Source: Mactromeris polynyma
Taxonomy: Eukaryota > Mollusca > Bivalvia > Venerida > Mactridae
Direction: 5' to 3'
Assembly (NCBI GenBank): GCA_032209605.1
Contig: JASFXZ010000039.1
Coordinates: 2,108,001 to 2,172,000 of the forward strand
DNA: 64,000 nt
Shown: piece by piece, positions 37,685 through 49,266 of the stretch
Position numbering within the stretch: position 1 is the first letter of the stretch
Layout of the letters: each line of letters opens with the position of its first letter
Program-made: the position numbers and the translations under genes
Notes under the pieces: model-generated
What the model was told of the DNA's origin: nothing
The model's database searches: none
Seen by the model: the letters and a program-made list of their open reading frames with translations, nothing else

Positions 37685-37920
37685 ACATTTCGTATATAGA
37701 ATTATCGTTTTTGTCAGAGGAATGTTAATTTTACTGTATTTAATATGTTATTCATTTATTTAATTTCATGTCATATCCAACTGTATACTCTATGTTAAAC
37801 AGTGACTTATAGGTCCATTGGGCCGGGTGTATTTGTTGTATGTTATATATTTATTGTCTTGTAACTTCATACACATGTCACTTTAATAAACAATTTACTT
37901 ACTTACTTACTTACTTACTT
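37685..37920. mobile_element. Retroposon-like insertion with (actt)n tail (possible)
   Basis: About 236 bp present in module copy 1 but absent from the same point in copy 2, where cattaata runs directly into the TA-rich sequence before atctttattaac. It ends with aataaacaatttacttacttacttactt-type repeats, like the 3' tail of a SINE or LINE. Deletion from copy 2 is the alternative. Confidence 0.45.
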
Positions 37921-38554
37921 ATATATATATATCTTTATTAACATACTCGGCACTTACGTGCCTTTGGTTAATTAACACAAAACAGCACGAAGATAGTCAG
38001 TGCATACATACAAACATACAAACAAACATACATTCATACAAACAAACAAAGTCATAACAAATTTCTTTTGTTTTATGAAGACATAATAGTTATGATTTTT
38101 TCCATAGATGACCACGGTGTATTACCTTAACATTTCTTTCTAATATTTCTATAATATTAAGATGCAGAGAAATAAATCTTGCGGTGACAGAAAAAATATG
38201 TTTCCTTCATACATCAGAACAGTGCAACATTCCCCAGAACCACACCCTGTGTAGAAGATGCAGCGTTTCGCCTGACGTTGAGCGGTTATATTGGTAGCAC
38301 TATTATCTGCCAGAAATGCGACAAAAGAGGTTGTTGCTGAAGACAGGGTATATCTTTTAGATTATCATTTCTATCGGTTCCAAAACAGGAATGTCGAGCT
38401 ATTGAAACAAATATACATGTAGAATGGTCCGTCTATTTACTAACGTATTAAACATAAAACTAAAATTCATCTCGTAATTTAGTGTAACACAGATTTTTTT
38501 CTTTCATTTTCATACAGTATTTATCACTATTTAAATATATTATGAAAAGATATA

Positions 38555-40714
38555 CATGTATATCGTCTACAGGATTAACACCGTCTCTGAATAAAATTGC
38601 ATATCGTTAATGCATTGACCTGAATTCTCCTGGAACAATGTCATGTTTAACAGCTTATGTTGAACGTCGAATAAGATATTGATTGATTTTGATTGCGTTT
38701 TACTAATAAAATATTGAACGTTTCGTGTGACTTTGATTTATTTAGAACCCTTCCACGTTAATGCATATGTTAATCTGATAACAGTATGTCATTGTTTATT
38801 CATAAAGCTTTTAACCTAAGAAATAAGTTGTATAAGAAATAAGTAATTCATTTGTATTGTATTTTCTCCTCACTATTCTATTATTTTTCACATTGTATCA
38901 ATGAAAATGTAATGAGTACTATATTATGATTTATATTATGTTCATCAACCATACAATTGCATGTCAAAGGACCATTGAACAATGTATAATATTTCGTTAT
39001 TTTTGTATATATATTTGCATTGTTTATGTGAAACTATCATTATCATACTATAAACATTATTATTGCTGCTTTGTAAAAACTCTATTCAGTGTTCAATATA
39101 CAAATAAATATATCTATCATAACATACACCAACAACTACTGCAGGAAGATACTGAATTAAACTTGGTGCCGTTAAAACATCCAGTTATTTGTTTGTTTAT
39201 TTTACTTACAAACATTCGTGGTCTTTGTTTAAAATACAAATACAATGCATGAGAAAACAGTTGACAGATACAAAACCACAAAAGTACTCAAATGACACGA
39301 TGCCTCACGAATAAAACATTGGCTAAATGTTAAATTATGAATGAAGTTTATGTGCCGTATAATTTTCCAGTTATAACTGCTTATTTTAAGCAATGTTATA
39401 TAATGAAGGTTTTAATTTGTATACAATGCTTTATTCAGTAGTTATTTAATAGACTTCATAAATTGCTAGATGTGTTTTTATTTAATGTATACATATGTGT
39501 GTATTTAGCCTGTGCTTTGAGCCATTTTATATTTTTTACGGTTCAATACGGATCAGTTTTTCACTCCTAAACAACTACACGTATATAAAAGAGAAAAGTC
39601 ATATTACATACCACGAGGTTTCGCTTAATCTCCTCTTATTACATAATGAATAGAAGTAGATTATAAACAAGGTTTTATATTTCCAAGTTTCAATAAAGAA
39701 GTCATTACTCAAATATGAATGTAAATCTGCAATATTGAATTTCATATGCGAATTGAAATCACCGTGGTTGTTGAAATAGCTGCATACATGTAATATCTTC
39801 AATTGTAAACAAGGCCTCTGACTTCGCAATCGAATTTTCATACACGTAACACCATACTTATGGTTCCAACGTTATGGTGTCAAGTACAGGTACTCAAGGG
39901 AGGCCCAGTGGTCGATGGTTGAGCGCATGACTCATGATACGAAAGTCGTGAGTTCGAGCCCTGTGATAGGCGGGGTTTAGTCACGAACTTCACAATCCAT
40001 ACATTCTGTGCGAGTACTGGTTGGTAGCCAGGAAGCAGTCATCGAGAGTGATAAGTATAAGTTTTAAGAACTTGTTTCACAATCGATGTAAAATAAATAT
40101 GTTTAAACTAAGTACATGTCCATATTAGTGTTATGAAGTGCAACATTGTATTTCATACAATACTTCAATATTACAGACGATGTCTGTTTCAAATGACATA
40201 CATATAGCCTTGTAGGTCATCTATTTAACTGGGTCCAGTTTGGCGTCTTGCATTTAAGCTAAGTTTCTGGCGTCATTATTCTATGTCGATATAATATAAA
40301 TGCAGGAACATCGTATTAAGCAGCGGACATCATACAAACTAACAAAACAAATACATCGGCCTTTGAAACCAGGCTATCTTGTGTTAACAACCAACGCAAG
40401 CCAGTGGCATAGCTCAGAAGAAACTGATATGTGTGCACATTGTACCAGCAAAATGTTCTAATCTTAATGGTGCGGTAAAAACTGATTTGTATTTCATTTT
40501 GGGTCATATCTGAGAATAAAGTGTAGATGCATTCATGTTTATCCTTTCGAAGCCTACTCATCGAATGGACTCAGACTGAATAATGTTATTTTCCAAATAA
40601 CAACTGTATCATGTATTATGTTTAATTGCGTAACAATGGAACATTATTTCCATTTTCGCCAAACAATCGTATACACGTTTTATATAGTAATACTACAAGT
40701 ATGTACGTACGTAC
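38555..40714. other. Unique AT-rich intergenic DNA after module copy 1
   Basis: No coding content was recognised. A SINE lies inside (39,896-40,107). Open frames at 38,926-39,252 and 39,599-39,841 are low-complexity and AT-rich. Confidence 0.5.
39896..40107 (+). mobile_element. tRNA-derived SINE
   Basis: The head has ggtcgatggttgagcgcatg (A-box region) and gagttcgagccc (B box). The body has cgagtactggttggta and the tail is tgtaaaataaatatgttta. The body and tail match the element at 13,835-14,024. Confidence 0.75.
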
Positions 40715-40862
40715 GCACCTCAATAATAAGACCACCCTTGTGACCCTTGAAAATCGGTCTTCATATTGAGGTCGAATAAATAGCAAAACAGTTAAAAGAA
40801 CTTGTTCTGAATTTTGAGGTGGTCTTATATTGAAATGGTCCTTAAGTGAGGTTTTACTGTAT
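40715..40862. mobile_element. Mariner/pogo-like MITE
   Basis: The left end has acctcaataataagaccacc. The right end, reverse-complemented, has tacagtaaaacctcactt and later atataagaccacc, so the ends are related inverted repeats around a short AT-rich centre. A related fragment is at 4,655-4,745. The superfamily is assigned from the acagtaaaacctc-type end only. Confidence 0.5.
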
Positions 40863-40944
40863 GATGATAGATTTATGAAAACCCATATCATCATGGTCAG
40901 ATTTTATAGCACATGCAATAAACTGGGATCTCGTAAACTGGTTT

Positions 40945-41742
40945 AAGGGAACATTGTACTTTTTAACCTCACGTCTGCACCAATGCCATGTTTGTTTGTA
41001 AATATAAAAGCATTAAATATATTTTAAATCAAAACGTTCAATAAAAATACACTGTGACATCAAACATTCAGTACACAAGTGTGTGTATTGTACAGTCATT
41101 TCAAAGTCATTAAATTAAAATGCTACGTTTTATGATATGTTTATACAAGTTCAACTATCCTACCTTAATTTAGCATTCAATCCATGCACAGAATATATAT
41201 GTATATATAAGTTCCCTGTTCCCAAGGTGTTGATCTTGCTAGCTATATATCCTATATTCAAATATTGTCTCGCTCCTTTGAAATATGATTTGTAATAAAA
41301 TCTTTGAGTAAACGTGACCGTTGTCGTTGGCGGTTATCCGAAATTATGTTTAGAGTATCATAGTTCATTGATAGCTTTCAAATGTTGTATAAATGAACTG
41401 GTAATCACCGAACTGTAACAAGGAAATTAAAGCTATATTCTGCTTTAACAGTGTATAACTTTTAAAGCCGCGATCAATCGGTGGTTAACCACAATGGTAT
41501 GCATTTTATTATCGCTTACAACAAATCATTTAAGTCAATGGTAAGAACTGATTGTGATGATTTTTTCTTTACTTGATTGTCAAAAGTCAACTACTTAACC
41601 TTTTATAGCAACAATCTCTCAACGACAGTCAAATTGTGTGTCTTCCCATGAGCGATTCTCTTTGATGTTACATTGTAGGTAAAAGTAAAGTAAAGGTAAA
41701 GTGTTTATTTATTATAGTGTCACCCCTATTTAAAGGGCCATT
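40945..41742. repeat. Duplicated non-coding block B, copy 1
   Basis: From gaacattgta/tttttaacctcacg to ctatttaaagggcca, about 0.8 kb matching 48,421-49,219 with scattered substitutions. The right end lies within a SINE. No coding content was seen. Confidence 0.88.
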
Positions 41743-41803
41743 CGAACATTCGACCTCCCGCTCCGAAGGCAGACGCCTTAACCACTCGACCGCGGAGAAG
41801 GTA
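41680..41803 (-). mobile_element. tRNA-Ser-like SINE, minus strand
   Basis: Read on the minus strand, it starts ccgcggtcgagtggttaagg (tRNA-Ser-like A-box region), continues with a tRNA-like loop and a degenerate B box, and ends in a tail rich in tttactt. In the second copy of block B (49,219) the head of this SINE is missing and receptor exon 5 sequence follows 45 bp later. Confidence 0.6.
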
Positions 41804-42587
41804 AACATGTGTACTGGGTAATGCAGATGGATCTATGAGGAAAGTAATACACGTCCCATTTTCATGACGATGATTTTATTTCCATCATGATATTCTAAAT
41901 TGTGATTCGATAAATACTAGTACTTATTCATATATACACGTACTTGATGCCAATATTTATCTATCCTCAGACGGGCAGGTTCTTGGTTACGAGCGTAGTT
42001 CTTGGCAATCTGATGGTAAAAAAACAAATCTGAAAATGTCAAATACCCGGTAATGATGTTAACACATAACGACATTGGTCCATTTAACTGATACAACTGT
42101 GTCAGGTGACCATGTTCAAAAGCTGAAAAATCATTAAGTCTAGTAATTTAATTGGTACTTTGTGTTTTTTTGTTTTACTAGTAGTTTGTTATTATGTCTA
42201 GATGTATAACGTCTTTGTTTGTGGGAAGAAGGATGTTGTAGATACAAAAGATAAAAAAAATCCTGTCTGGTAGGTAGGTTTCGAAAAATGAATCTGACAC
42301 TAAACATACATGTAGATATATTGTTGGTATGGCCTTATTTCCATCCACGGCATTGTGACTCAGTAATCGAACAATTGAATGCATTTCAAATTATCTGCAC
42401 CATATTCAAAATGCTTTACTCCTCTAGCTAGCTAGGTGATATGTGATTTGACATGGTCGGTAACGGGCGTGTTTTTGTGGCTCTGTGAAAACTAAAACTC
42501 GGATACATATTAAAGGTGTTTAGTGTTTAGTGTTACTGATGTTTTGGAGTAAAATGTTTCAAACATGTTGAGATTGTTAACAGTAAA
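41804..42587. other. Unique non-coding segment before L1-like fragment
   Basis: AT-rich sequence with no recognised gene. It may include 5' untranslated sequence of the retrotransposon fragment that follows. Confidence 0.4.
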
Positions 42588-43258
42588 GTGCTTCAGTTAG
42601 AGATAGAAAGAGACATTATCCAAGAAGAAGTGGTTTATCTACGTTCACAATCCATGAGAAATAACCTGATATTTAGTAGCATTCCTGATGGTATACATAG
42701 TAAAAAGGATAGTGATCCTCAAGTGAATGCTAATGAAAATGAGAACACAAGCAACATTCCGGAAGCAAGTACTGGTGAATCTGGTATGTTAACTGTCAAT
42801 TTGGAGAATTCTGAAGGTATTCTGCGCGAGTTTCTGAAAGATAAAATTAGTTTTGAAAGAGTACACAGAATGTGGTCAAAAGTAGACGGCAAACCAATGA
42901 ATATTGTGGCAAAGTTTACACTGTATAAAGATAGGGAGTTTGTAAGGCACCAATGGAGAGCACTTGAAGGATCAACTTATTATGTTAATGAGCAATTTCC
43001 GAGAGAAGTAGTGGAAAAGAGAAACTTCTACCTAAAACGAAGGAGGCGCGAAAACAGAAGAAGCAAGCTTGGATAGCATATGATACCCTATATATTGAAG
43101 GGAAACCGGTCAGAGACAAGCATTTTGAGGGTGATAAACTGTGTATTCTTTCTTGGAATGTGCACGGATTAACGGCTAATAAGAAGGATAGTGACGATAT
43201 CGTTAACTTGATTTCAAATAATGATATTATATTTCTCTACGAATCATGGACTACGTAA
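42588..43258 (+). pseudogene. Decayed L1-like retrotransposon: ORF1 C-terminal part fused to start of endonuclease
   Basis: The frame from 42,588 has features of L1 ORF1 / Transposase_22-type proteins: RSQSMRNNLIFSSIP, a predicted RVHRMW..GKPMNIVAKFTLYKDRE core, and VNEQFPREVVEKR. It ends at 43,076 after a one-base frameshift near 43,030. The continuing frame reads KQKKQAWIAYDTLYIEGKP and then LCILSWNVHGL, the opening strand of an AP-endonuclease domain, before TAA at 43,258. There the element is cut off. ORF1 thus runs almost directly into endonuclease sequence. It is non-functional as it stands. Confidence 0.75.
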
Positions 43259-43524
43259 TTTATGTCATGTGACGTTTCATGGGTCACGTGGTTCTTAGAT
43301 GCGACAAGAACATGATCCGAGCAGCGCAGGTTGATATTGTGTCTCGTTTCGGGCCAATAACTAAATATTTTACTGAAACGAAATCTTTTTAGGCATATTT
43401 AGATCACTTGAAAACATCAAGTATAAGGGTGCTGTCGGAAAGAAATATATAGAAATTCACTATGTGTGGTCCAAAGATTATTCAATTTACAAGATGTTCA
43501 TGATAATTCAAACGTAGTTTCACT

Positions 43525-43675
43525 AACAGATTACATGCGATATAGAGACGCAGATATTGTTGATAGTTGGCAATATAATATAATGGCAATAATTTTCAAC
43601 CGGCAATGACTTTCTCTGATAACAATGTGCCATTAGCGGATATGATGCAGATTGGAGAAAATATCGCGTGTGTGA
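43525..43675 (+). pseudogene. Receptor exon 8 remnant (third copy)
   Basis: Matches the last ~45 codons of the receptor (MRYRDAD... to the SRV end), with indels after gttgatag and a shortened end before the stop. The start is truncated, so it cannot be a gene by itself. Confidence 0.8.
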
Positions 43676-45254
43676 TTTTTATGTGCAACTATTTGGTGCT
43701 GATATTCTCTTTCGAAATTTTCATTAACTAGCATTCTGTGAAACGCTGGTGATTAATTGTCTTTTTGTAATAAAAAGAAAAACCTGACACTAAGTGAGTA
43801 GTTCATTAACTTGGATATCCGAGTTTCTATTTCATGTTCCTGTTACAGCAGAATCTTCTCTTCTAAAACTATGAAAGTGTGAGAGAGATCTGTAAGAAAT
43901 TACAACGGACATGCATTCCAGATTTGATTCTTGAAAGTGATGGTAGGTATTAAACATTGTATGGAATGTTTTCTGTTTCTGATCATGTTACTTTTTAGCA
44001 TAAACGATGGCATCCTAAGAAATCTGGGGCGTTCTATAATTGTGAACTAATCGCCTTTAATGCTAATAAAGTATGTGGGATAGACTTCGTAAAAGGTGAA
44101 AACAGCTTGTACATTGTTTGAATTGTGAAATACGTTATATATGTGTGTGTTTAAGTGTGTTTATGCAAGACAATGTGTTCATGTGTTGGTTACGCACACA
44201 AAGGCTCACTCTGCATAGACACGCGTGTATGGGTCAGTGAATATCCGTTTTATTGTCACTTTTTTACTTATTTTTGTAATTAATATTTTGATATATAACT
44301 GCTTTCCACATGATCTATTTTGTGATATGTAATGATATTAAATCGATGTATATAATCGTTATGCCATTTTATTTGAACCAATTTATTTTTAAAACATTAC
44401 GCATGCGTATGAGGCACTGTCTTATTAAGTGGCGTTCCCTGTAGCAACTTTTTCTCTTATACTGAATTTTGGAATTATATTTTATCCATGTTTCTGTTAG
44501 TAAATGATTATAATATTATGTCATGTGTTGTTACTGACCAGTCATTATTTACACTGGGCTCGTTGACAAATGTGAACTGTACGTTATTTGTGCTTTCTGT
44601 GATTTATTTATAGCAAATACGCATGCACGTCATTTTCAGTTTGCTGCAAAACATATCAGAGTCCTTAAATTTCAGTAAGTGTACCTTAACTACTTAGAAT
44701 TTTGTTAAATATAATTTACTTGGAAATGTTTGCTCAAATAGACTTACCTTGGATATATCTGAACAAAATGTGAGGTATCAATTTTGTATTAACTCCATAA
44801 TATTGTTAAATGTCTCACTAACATAGTACATGTATGTGTTTTGTTGATTTTGTCTAAATTTCATGTGCGGCCATTTTGTTTTCATATATAAAATATGTTT
44901 TTTAAGTTTATGACAAAGTTATTATGTTTCGATGATTAAATGTTTATTGATTATATATATATAATTTTATAAAACTGCCCTGAAATTAGCAATATATATT
45001 ATGTACATTTATATTAAAAATTGAATTGAAAATATATTTAATTTTCCACTAATTCCAATGAATTCGACTTGAACCACGAGAGTTAATAAAAGTCACTGCC
45101 AATTAAAACTGGCTAATATTTACAACATTAGTTGCTTTGCAAATTGAAATCAGCCATGCTAAACGGTCCTGTCAGGTAGTCGACGCATGAATGGTTGTTT
45201 TTATGTCATATGTTCGCATACTCGTTATGCTGTTTTGTCACTTTGATACTCATT

Positions 45255-45715
45255 ATGTTAAAGTGACTTTATATATGTTGTGTCATTAATATTTGTAAAA
45301 AAATTGTTTTACATATTTGTGAAGGAATGACATTTTTGCTGACGCAAAAAATTTGTATTTCGCGGAATTTGACATAATTTGCAATGAATAAGACATTTAA
45401 CTCCTAACTTCTAGGAAGATAATTCCCTGTCACTGAATAACTCAATGCATAAACGGTTGAATGTGACAATTTCTGACATAAAAAAAATGTATAAAACACT
45501 GTTTTGATGTTATAAAACTTTCAGTCCCTGTTCGTACACAAAACATTAAGAACATCCTGTACGATTTGTCCAAATCTCTACTATCGTTATGATCTCTAAA
45601 ACAGTCTACTTTCGGTTTAGAAACACATCGGTATCGAACCAACAGAATATATTTTAATAAAATGAAATGCACTTTGGGATGTTGGAAACTGTCGTGTAGC
45701 CATCGGAGAAGAGAT
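45255..45715. mobile_element. Diverged copy of the ttaaagcg MITE (one end missing)
   Basis: Starts near gttaaagtgactttata and contains gaatgacatttttgctgacg, tgacataatttgcaat and tgtagccatcggagaag, in the same order as the MITE at 16,802-17,264. The right terminal repeat is not present before gatgcagctacgagg begins. Confidence 0.6.
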
Positions 45716-47402
45716 GCAGCTACGAGGAATGATAAAAATACGTGGACTTGTGTGATACCTTTGAAACGGCTTCGAATATGTCATAAGCAATTTGTCTTCT
45801 GGTTGTTGTTATAGTTTTGTTTTTCAATTATATTTTTTTTCTTTGTGCACAAATGAGAAATTCTTGGCTGTGCCAAATATCCGTTGTCGTATGTTTGAAT
45901 TTCCCTATTTCGTCGGATTCACATTTCAATGAATTAAGCAAAGTTATTATAATAAAAAAATATATGAACTATTTAAATCAGTAGACGTGAGAAATGTATT
46001 TATGAAAAATGTTTCTGTATCTTTTTTTGTGCGAAATAATGAGTATATGAAAATGAAACGAGACTTCGTTTTGCGAATCAATGAAGATTGTATGAGTTGT
46101 CTCCCGGTATATAGTTGAATGTACACTTTTCAGTGTGTACAGGATATCGTTCATTATTGTATCTGCTAAATAGATTGTTGTTGTCGGAAGGCCTAAACCA
46201 CTATTTACGCCATTTACGATATTGCATCATATTATATAGCGTATTGGATGGCTATGAGCATATACCTTACCCGAACACATACATCGCAGTGACTGATTCA
46301 GTCGGTATATTACTGAATTTATTCGATGTAAGATTGTATTGACAGCCGTCGGTTATTATAAACTCCGGTCTGGCCTCTAAATTTGCCAAAGTATGTCAAT
46401 AGTAACTTACTTTATTATAAGATTGTATACTTTTGTCAAATCTCTTATTTAATCGAATATGGTTACCACCTTCAGAAAACCGGCGTTACTCTAGCAACTC
46501 CATGAATACAAAACTAAGTAGGCACTATCTATCAAACTCCCTGCAGTGACACGAGTATCTCCCTTGAAACGGGTACATACCACTTGGTATCAGAAACTTT
46601 CTTCGAGGAGGTTGAGAATCTGTATGCAGTCTCTGGTATACTGTCGGTCTAATATAGGCAGTCATGTAGGTAGCCAGTTGCTTTTTTGTTGGAATAAATA
46701 TAACATACATGGACTACATGATACTAGAATTTAATGATCTGAATTACGATGCTTATTTGACACTACTCGTACATGAATTACAATACAAAGTCAGTAATTA
46801 TGACAATTTATGTATTGACAACATGATCATATACATATACATATATACTGACATGGTACAATACCTACTGTTGAGATTGCCTGCAAATTACTAACCTCCG
46901 ACATTTTGCATTCAATACTTAGTGACGCTAAATGGCACCATAGGACAGAAACATGAACAAAATACAGGAAGAAAATGCTTACAAAATATTGACAATATAT
47001 ACAAGTCATCAACATTGTTTGTTAGCGGAAGAATGATTGAGAAACAGATAAAATTATCCAGGAATAATAATGCTGTTCTAATCATTGTTCTTTGTTTGTC
47101 GTGAAATACTTTTGATTTGACCATTTCATCTTAAATATATACGACCCGCTGATTACCTAACTCTTATCATTTAAATAATAATATCAGTTAATAGAATATT
47201 CGAAATTACAACAATACGTTGTCTTATTTCCAACAACAATGCAACTTCTGCTTAAGACAATAGCATAACGTCTTACATATACGCATGTTAAAGTATACTT
47301 GTACTTTGAAAGTTTGCTGATAGAAGTACATTGCCTTAGCAAGATTTGTTCTCAATACATGACAACCAGGTTCCAGTTAGTAAGTTTATCTGTCTTCTGG
47401 CC

Positions 47403-48343
47403 AGTCACTATCATCTAAGAACGAAGTAGATCCACTAAAGTCTCTGTATGATGTTTCGTCATTGAACATTCTAGGAAAATCTTCCGGATCTGTAATTTTA
47501 GGAAGAAACAATTAACATATCTATGGTTTGACAATCATGTTTTGCTTTAGTTTAATCTGGTTTCATCAACGCAATATCATCAACACCTTATCTATTTCGT
47601 GTTTCTCTTCAATACTCGGCATACGCTCAACGGCTTTATCTGATGGCTGTTTTTTAACCACATCTATATCATATATGGGCCATGTCTGTTCAAAGTTTTG
47701 GAAGAGATCATGCAGACACATTTTAAACAATAAACTACCTGTATCAACTGATGGCACAGTATGAGATTTAAACACAAAATTTGTTAACATAAATGGTAGA
47801 AATCCACCAGCAATGGTAGCAAGCATCGTGTTTGTAGGAGAAATCACGTAAACGTCACCAAAAAGCCATAACAACGACGAGTACGAACAGCAGAAATACA
47901 AGGATCATACTGAAATCTGCCAGAGCTTTTAAGTAGCTTAAAAGAAGTTCACCTGGAGCTGCGTAATACGGCATATTACATGAGTGGAAATAAAACATTC
48001 TGGGTAACATAGGCTGGTCTTTGTCGCTTAGAAACAATACAATCCTTGACATTTGCCAACGTGGAAAGCCATCAACATTAGACTTAATCTGGACAGGTTG
48101 GTCGACCCTTTCTAGACCTTCTGGTTGAACACCGAATGCTACATTCTTGCCCGAGGTTGAGTAAACTTTTCAACCTGTTTTTTACCTAGGCTCAGAATAA
48201 CACCATTCATGGTCCTATTGAAACTGAGAAACTTTTTACTGACATATCCGAAACAGTCATGACCATATACACCTAACAGAAGCGCTAATGACATGTAAGT
48301 CATTGTGGTTGAAGCATTAAGAATGATACCCATCAATGTGTAC
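47403..48343 (-). pseudogene. Membrane-protein pseudogene, C-terminal fragment (third copy)
   Basis: Translates in several frames to the last ~310 residues of the orphan membrane protein (GVYGHDCFGYVSKKF, RIVLFLSDKDQPML, GDVYVISPTNTM, ATIAGGFLPFML). There are frameshifts near 48,180, 47,860 and 47,570, and the original stop codon is changed (cca in place of tca on the plus strand). The N-terminal two thirds are absent. Confidence 0.88.
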
Positions 48344-48420
48344 TTTTTATCCGCATTATTATAAAGATTGAAACAACAACCGTATATCGCAGACATTATG
48401 TCAATGATGGACTGCTTACC

Positions 48421-49219
48421 TTAACGGAACATTTTACTCTTTAACCTCACGTCTGCACCAATGCCATGTTTGTTTGTAAATATAAAAGCAGTAAATATAT
48501 TTTAAATCAAAGCGTTCAATAAAAATACACTGTGACATCAAACATTCAGTACACAATTGTGTGTATTGTACAGTCATTTCAAAGTCATTAAGTTAAAATA
48601 CAAAGTTTAATGATATGTTTATACAAGTTCAACTATCCTACCTTAATTTAGCATTCAATCCATGTACAGAATATTCATGTATATATAAGTTCCCTGTTCC
48701 CGAGGTGTTGATCTTGCAAGCTATATCCTGTCTTCAAATAGTGTCTCTCTCCTTTGAAATATGATTTGTAATAAAATCTTTGAGTAATCGTGGCCGTTTT
48801 CGTTGGTGGTTATCCGAAATTATGTTTAGAATATAGTAGTTCATTGATAGCTTTCAAACGTTTTATAATTGAACGGGTAATCACCGAATTGTAACAAGGA
48901 AATTAAAGCTATATTCTGCTTTAACAGTGTATAACTTTTACAGCCACAAACAATCGAACAGTTAACCACAATGGCGTGTGTTTTTATCGCTTACGACATA
49001 TCATTTAAGTCAATGGCAAGAACTGATTGTGACGATTTTTTCTTTACTTGATTGTCAAAATGCAACTACATGTACTTACCCTCTCAGCGCAAAAACCTCT
49101 CAGCGACAGTCAAAGTGTGTGTCTTCCTATGAGCGATGCTCTTTTATGTTACATTGTAAATAAAAGTAAAGTAAAAGTAAAGAGTTTATTTATTATAGTG
49201 TCACCACTGTTTAAAGGGC
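48421..49219. repeat. Duplicated non-coding block B, copy 2
   Basis: Matches 40,945-41,742 with scattered substitutions and small indels. It ends inside the SINE at tttaaagggcca, and 45 bp later receptor exon 5 sequence begins at 49,264. Confidence 0.88.
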
Positions 49220-49266
49220 CAGCCATTTCTGACTTATGAGACACCTGCTTTCTGAGCACATTTACA

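Larger units (their letters stand above)
26326..38554. repeat. Segmental duplication, copy 1 (receptor 3' half + membrane-protein gene)
   Basis: From acagcaagag in receptor exon 5 (26,326) to gaaaagatata (about 38,554), the sequence matches 49,264 to about 62,178 along its whole length, with a constant offset of 22,931 across exons 6 and 7. Local differences include a 120-bp tandem duplication here (31,577-31,816), about 236 bp extra here (37,685-37,920), and about 1 kb present only in copy 2 (about 55,400-56,430). Exons of the two copies differ at few positions by eye. Confidence 0.95.
43525..48343. repeat. Third, decayed partial copy of the receptor/membrane-protein module
   Basis: Begins inside receptor exon 8 (aacagattacatgcgatata) and runs through the 3' flank and convergent spacer to the middle of the membrane-protein gene, ending at gtgtac (48,343). 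It corresponds to about 30,525-34,990 of copy 1 and about 53,463-58,860 of copy 2. It is clearly more diverged than copies 1 and 2 are from each other. It retains longer MITE-type sequence at about 45,255-45,715. Confidence 0.92.
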
